From Bacteroides sp. UBA1773 (GTDB taxonomy: Bacteria > Bacteroidota > Bacteroidia > Bacteroidales > Bacteroidaceae), in NCBI GenBank assembly GCA_002315285.1, contig DCGR01000049.1, positions 13,121-47,607 of the forward strand: DNA of 34,487 nucleotides, read 5' to 3'. A program made the position numbers and the translations under genes. Under the pieces are notes generated by a model. That model ran no database searches, was not told the origin of the DNA, and saw nothing but the letters and a program-made list of their open reading frames with translations. Of the stretch, positions 31,215-34,487 are shown in pieces; within the stretch, counting starts at the first letter, position 1; every line of letters starts with the position of its first letter.

Positions 31215-32513
31215 TCAGTTTACGGAATCAATGGTGCTGATTGCATATAAGGGAATGTTTTTCATCCATCCTTGGTCGATATAGTCTCTCATGGAGAGAC
31301 GTACTCCTTTCAGGTCAGCATTGTTATCAATAAAAGTCTTCAACGACTTTGCCTTCACATTTTCCTCAGCCTTACATTCTATTGGTACGACCTTTGTTCC
31401 TGACTGAATTACGAAGTCTATCTCTATTGTCGAGTCATCAACACTATGATAGAAAGGTGTTATTCCTTTTGAGGTGAGCTCGTTATTGACAAAGAGTTCG
31501 GTGAAAGCCCCCTTATGTTCGCTAAAGATATCATTGCTCGTTATCATGGCTTCGGCAGGAGCATCCACCATGGCTCCCATAAGGCCCACGTCAAGCATGA
31601 AAAGTTTGAAGGCTGAAAACTCCTCGTAGAACTTCAATGGCATCTTAGGCTTGCTGATCCTATGCACCTTATATATCATTCCTGCATCTATGAGCCATTG
31701 GATGGCAATTTCGAACTCTGATGCCCTAGCACCCTTTTTCATTGCTCCATAGATGAATTTCTTGTTCTCTTTCGCCAGTTGGGACGGAATACTATCCCAT
31801 ACCATATTAATTCTTGGAACTTCCCTAACTGGAGCATGTTTGGAGAAATCTCTTTTATAATCGAAGATAATCTGTTGCTGCAAGGCCCGTATTTCCAGAA
31901 GCCCTTTACCTTCGGCAAAAGCCTGAACGACAGCTGGCATGCCTCCAACATAATAATATTGTCGTAAACATTCTTCGTATGACACGCTCAAAGCAGAGAT
32001 TACGGGATAGTCGGCCACATCCAATAAGTCCTGCATCTTATCCTTACCGAGAGCCATGAGAAACTCTGAGAAGTTCATAGGGTACATACGTATCATGTCA
32101 ACCTTTCCGACAGGGAAAGAGGCATTCTCATGCAAAGAGACACCGAGAAGAGAGCCTGCAACAACAACATGGTATTCGTTCGCCTCTTCACAGAAGTACT
32201 TCAATGCTTCGAGAGCCCTGGGGCATTCCTGTATTTCATCCAGAAATATCAAGGTGTCTCCAGGGGTTATGTCTGTGTGGGCAATGGCAGCCAGAGAAAG
32301 AATGATGGACTTGGTATCAGTACTCTTTTCGAACACGTTTCTTGCCTGCATGTTACGGTCCAGTGGAATATACACCAGTCTGGCATATTCGTTTTCACCA
32401 AACTTCCTCAGGATGTATGTCTTACCCACCTGTCTTGCTCCGTTCAGAATCAGTGGCTTTCTGTCAGGGTCACATTTCCATCCCACAAGTTTCTGATATA
32501 CAATCCTTTTCAT
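31215..32513 (-). CDS. AAA ATPase with C-terminal DUF4143 (PD-(D/E)XK-like) domain
   Basis: 432 residues. The N-terminal half is a P-loop ATPase of the archaeal-type (AAA_14) group: Walker A GARQVGKT (25-32), Walker B TLIFLDEIQE (87-96), sensor-like VVVAGSLLGVSL. The C-terminal half is DUF4143, with EIDFVIQSGTKVVPIECKA carrying Asp366, Glu379 and Lys381 in the D-x(n)-E-x-K pattern of PD-(D/E)XK nucleases, followed by NVKAKSLKTF. Between lies YYYVGGMPAVVQAF. The role of this very common Bacteroidetes family is not established. The neighbour at 32625-33935 is a close relative with the same residue numbering. Its promoter is full consensus and overlaps a degenerate 33-bp repeat. Confidence 0.92.
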   Translation of the reverse strand: MKRIVYQKLVGWKCDPDRKPLILNGARQVGKTYILRKFGENEYARLVYIPLDRNMQARNVFEKSTDTKSIILSLAAIAHTDITPGDTLIFLDEIQECPRALEALKYFCEEANEYHVVVAGSLLGVSLHENASFPVGKVDMIRMYPMNFSEFLMALGKDKMQDLLDVADYPVISALSVSYEECLRQYYYVGGMPAVVQAFAEGKGLLEIRALQQQIIFDYKRDFSKHAPVREVPRINMVWDSIPSQLAKENKKFIYGAMKKGARASEFEIAIQWLIDAGMIYKVHRISKPKMPLKFYEEFSAFKLFMLDVGLMGAMVDAPAEAMITSNDIFSEHKGAFTELFVNNELTSKGITPFYHSVDDSTIEIDFVIQSGTKVVPIECKAEENVKAKSLKTFIDNNADLKGVRLSMRDYIDQGWMKNIPLYAISTIDSVN

Positions 32514-32540
32514 GAAATCATAACATTATTTATGATGAAT

Positions 32541-32606
32541 CCCATTCGCAAAATTACATTTTTCCAGACGAATCAACAAATGTTTTCTGCACTTTTTCAA
32601 ACGAAT
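32541..32606. repeat. Degenerate 33-bp direct repeat over the first ATPase promoter
   Basis: On the minus strand ATTCGTTTGAAAAAGTG and ATTCGTCTGGAAAAATG (14 of 17 alike) begin exactly 33 bp apart (32606 and 32573). The second unit ends with CGAAT, an inverted match to its ATTCG start. The pair spans both promoter boxes. Confidence 0.45.
32549..32580 (-). promoter_or_regulatory. Promoter of the first ATPase gene
   Basis: Minus strand: -33 TTTG (32577-32580), 20-bp spacer, -7 TAATTTTG (32549-32556), 36 bp before the ATG. Full consensus match, in the 111-bp gap between the two ATPase genes, so this gene can be transcribed independently. Confidence 0.8.
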
Positions 32607-32624
32607 AACAAAAAACTTCCGATC

Positions 32625-33935
32625 TCAATTTACACTTCTCAAATACTCCTCTACAGCAAACAACGGAACATTCTCCATCCATTCTTGATCCTTGTATGGG
32701 AGCAATGAAAAACGCAATCCTTTAAGATGCTTTTCACAATGATCAACATTGATGAAACCCGACAACGATTTACTCTTGACATTTACATCGGCTTTCACCT
32801 CTACAGGTATGACCCTATCATCATTCTCCAAAATGAAATCAATCTCTTGGGTGGAATTTTCCTTACTGAAATAATAAACGTCCTCTTTAGGGAAAACGGT
32901 CTGAATCTGTTGCAACACAAAGTTCTCACTCAGCGCCCCCTTGAACTCCACAAAAGCATCAGTTCCCATCAACATGGCATTAGGTGAAGCATTCGACATA
33001 CATGCCAACAAGCCACAATCCATCAGATACAACTTGAAAGCATTATTATCGGCATAGAAACGCAACGGTTTTGAAGGTTCCTTTGTGCGATACACCTTAT
33101 TTGCTATGCCTGCATCGACCAGCCACTGGATAGCAAGTTCAAAATCCGCAGCCCTACCCCCTCGGCGGACAGCCCCGAAAACGAATTTCTTGTTCTCCCG
33201 AGCCAGTTGTGCCGGAATACTGTCCCAAACCATATTGATGCGTTGTGCCATTGGCTTGGTGTGCTTTGCTATATCACGCCGATATGCATCAAGGATTTCA
33301 TTCTGGATGCTTCGTACAAGTGCAGTATTGCCCGATTCCACATACACCTTTACGGCTTCAGGCATTCCACCCACGAAATAGTATTCACGCAACAACGCTA
33401 TCAGCAAGTCCGACTGTGCCTGCATTGTATCCCAACGCTGTTCTCGAATCATCCGCAAGAGTCCATCCCTTTCATTCGCCATCAAATATTCCGCAAACGA
33501 CATTGGAAACAATCGCAGCGTATTGATTTTTCCGACGGGATACGACTCACCATCGCGCAGCGAGATACCCAACAACGATCCTGCCACAACCACATGAACA
33601 TCAGGAAAATCTTCACAAAAATATTTCAGTGATGCCATTCCATTCCTCACTTCTTGGATTTCATCGAAAAACAATAGTGTTTTGTCAGGAACAATCGTCA
33701 CATTGAAATAGATTTGCAGTTCATCGATGATGCGAGAAGCATTCACATCACGAAACAACTGATTCGCATAACTTTCCTTATGGCAGTTGATATATACCAA
33801 TGACTCATATTCATTCTTTCCAAATTCCTTCAGTAGATAAGTCTTTCCGACTTGTCTCGCGCCTAAAAGTACCAAAGGCTTTCGATCCTTCTTCACTTTC
33901 CATGCCAGCAGTGCATCATACAACAATCGTCTCAT
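32625..33935 (-). CDS. AAA ATPase with C-terminal DUF4143 (PD-(D/E)XK-like) domain, paralogue
   Basis: 436 residues, clearly related to the 31215-32513 protein along its whole length: Walker A GARQVGKT (25-32), Walker B TLLFFDEIQE, VVVAGSLLGISLRDGESYPVGKI, YFVGGMPEAV, INMVWDSIPAQLARENKKFVFG, and EIDFILENDDRVIPVEVKA with Asp366, Glu379 and Lys381 at the same numbers. The conserved nuclease-like residues argue that both copies are under selection. It is transcribed toward its paralogue with 111 bp between them. Upstream are a -7 box and two 33-bp repeats with strong inverted arms. Function unknown; a chromosomal or defence-related DNA role is only a guess. Confidence 0.92.
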   Translation of the reverse strand: MRRLLYDALLAWKVKKDRKPLVLLGARQVGKTYLLKEFGKNEYESLVYINCHKESYANQLFRDVNASRIIDELQIYFNVTIVPDKTLLFFDEIQEVRNGMASLKYFCEDFPDVHVVVAGSLLGISLRDGESYPVGKINTLRLFPMSFAEYLMANERDGLLRMIREQRWDTMQAQSDLLIALLREYYFVGGMPEAVKVYVESGNTALVRSIQNEILDAYRRDIAKHTKPMAQRINMVWDSIPAQLARENKKFVFGAVRRGGRAADFELAIQWLVDAGIANKVYRTKEPSKPLRFYADNNAFKLYLMDCGLLACMSNASPNAMLMGTDAFVEFKGALSENFVLQQIQTVFPKEDVYYFSKENSTQEIDFILENDDRVIPVEVKADVNVKSKSLSGFINVDHCEKHLKGLRFSLLPYKDQEWMENVPLFAVEEYLRSVN

Positions 33936-33964
33936 GCGAGTATCAACACATTCATTTGTGATTG

Positions 33965-33972
33965 CAAAAATA
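33965..33972 (-). promoter_or_regulatory. -7 promoter box of the second ATPase gene
   Basis: TATTTTTG followed by CA on the minus strand fits TAnnTTTG, 29 bp before the ATG. The -33 region lies at the border of the palindromic repeat array. Confidence 0.65.
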
Positions 33973-33996
33973 CAAAAACAAACCTATCCGCAATAT

Positions 33997-34062
33997 TATT
34001 CCACACTTTTCTTGTGGAATTTCCAATTTTATTCCACACTTTTCTTGTGGAATTTCAATTTT
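33997..34062. repeat. Two tandem 33-bp palindromic repeats
   Basis: ATTCCACA-CTTTTCT-TGTGGAAT (8-bp perfect arms, 7-base centre) occurs at 33998-34020 and again exactly at 34031-34053. With the near-identical linkers the unit is 33 bp. The array lies directly upstream (minus strand) of the promoter of the second ATPase gene and is followed by ACTGAAA heptamers (34058-34077). Confidence 0.9.
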
Positions 34063-34120
34063 CAGTTTTCAGTCATCAACAGGCGTGAAGCCTATTAACA
34101 ACACAATGAATCAGAATAAT

Positions 34121-34285
34121 TCATGAAATTCGGCATTGCATTTGGGGTGGGTTAATTAAAAGGAAAATGTTTTGATGGCTGGCGGCTCTGATGAGCCTTG
34201 TGGCCTCTTGCTCATGCTGGCCCATCTGAGAGCAAGCTCTCAGGCGGTCCATCATGATCAACAGACCAGTCCTCCGGACCTTCAT
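34121..34285 (-). CDS. Small uncharacterised reading frame, 54 residues
   Basis: Starts MKVRRTGLLIMMDRLRACSQ, then QHEQEATRLIRAASHQN. Basic, with a predicted amphipathic helix, and no known motif that I can name. The DNA is rich in short inverted repeats, notably CTGAGAGC-AA-GCTCTCAG near 34217-34234, so the segment might instead be structured non-coding sequence or part of a repeat family. It is separated by 37 bp from another small frame on the same strand. I cannot decide whether it is translated. Confidence 0.3.
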   Translation of the reverse strand: MKVRRTGLLIMMDRLRACSQMGQHEQEATRLIRAASHQNIFLLINPPQMQCRIS

Positions 34286-34322
34286 CCATCAAAACCGAAA
34301 ATCGATTCTTCGAATCGTAAAA

Positions 34323-34487
34323 TTAAACTGTCGTTTTGACCCTTGGCTTCACCTCAGCAATTGGAGCAAGCTCCATTGCGTTCGGTTTGCACAAGGGTTG
34401 TCTTACGCATAAAATAGTTGTTGTGTAGTTGTTGATGGCATTCGCCATTTTATGCGGAGCAATTTTAGCCGTAGGCAGATTTTCCAT
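34323..34487 (-). CDS. Small uncharacterised reading frame at the right edge, 54 residues in view
   Basis: Reads MENLPTAKIAPHKMANAINN, then ILCVRQPLCKPNAMELAPIAEVKPRVKTTV and stop. The ATG coincides with the last three bases of the window, so the true start may lie further right. No recognised domain. CGATTC-GAA-GAATCG just downstream (about 34302-34316) could form a hairpin. Could be a repeat-borne frame. Confidence 0.3.
   Translation of the reverse strand: MENLPTAKIAPHKMANAINNYTTTILCVRQPLCKPNAMELAPIAEVKPRVKTTV

Overview
The window looks like a chromosomal segment from a Bacteroidales bacterium, most likely Prevotellaceae. The reasons are the TAnnTTTG -7 promoter boxes (several with a TTTG -33 box 19-21 bp upstream), Bacteroidetes-type genes (DUF4886, lipoprotein TIM-barrel 'epimerases', DUF4143 ATPases, small Wza), a six-gene Na+-NQR operon and a RecA of the expected type. 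Taxonomy below order is inference.

Left part (1-3390): a 5'-truncated hsdS fragment runs off the left edge. It is followed by a long AT-rich stretch with short TTACAAATG-type repeats leading to an XRE-type regulator, then a secreted DUF4886 protein. The next intergenic region holds a 109-bp inverted-repeat element and a dispersed repeat whose partner copy lies at about 271-368.

Centre-left (3391-14320): a secreted alpha/alpha-toroid, heparinase-like protein on the plus strand. From here on every gene is on the minus strand: a TSUP permease and NAD(P)H-hydrate dehydratase pair, tRNA-Thr(TGT) and 4.5S SRP RNA in one short transcript, recA, and a 52-residue rubredoxin gene 10 bp upstream of recA. 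Then come three lipoprotein TIM-barrel isomerase/epimerase-like genes interleaved with tatC, an internally deleted ATPase gene, a small MITE-like element and an alpha/beta-hydrolase esterase.

Centre (14321-20430): the complete nqrABCDEF operon with a promoter before nqrA and a strong terminator after nqrF. Its NqrC carries an N-terminal rubredoxin-like zinc/iron-ribbon domain, which is unusual.

Right (20515-30935): a glycan region transcribed leftward: NodB-like deacetylase, Wza-like export lipoprotein, Wzc-like tyrosine kinase, DegT-type sugar aminotransferase, a sialidase-fold protein and a large GH2 beta-galactosidase. The first four are tightly packed and probably make and export a surface polysaccharide. 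The last two are secreted glycan-degrading enzymes.

Far right (30936-34487): two tandem AAA ATPase/DUF4143 genes with intact PD-(D/E)XK-like residues, plus a stub that may be the start of a lost third gene. Each of the three promoters is preceded or overlapped by tandem repeats with a 32-33 bp period, and the repeats differ from locus to locus. This pairing of ATPase genes with private upstream repeats is my best candidate for an undescribed system. Two small leftward reading frames of uncertain status end the window.
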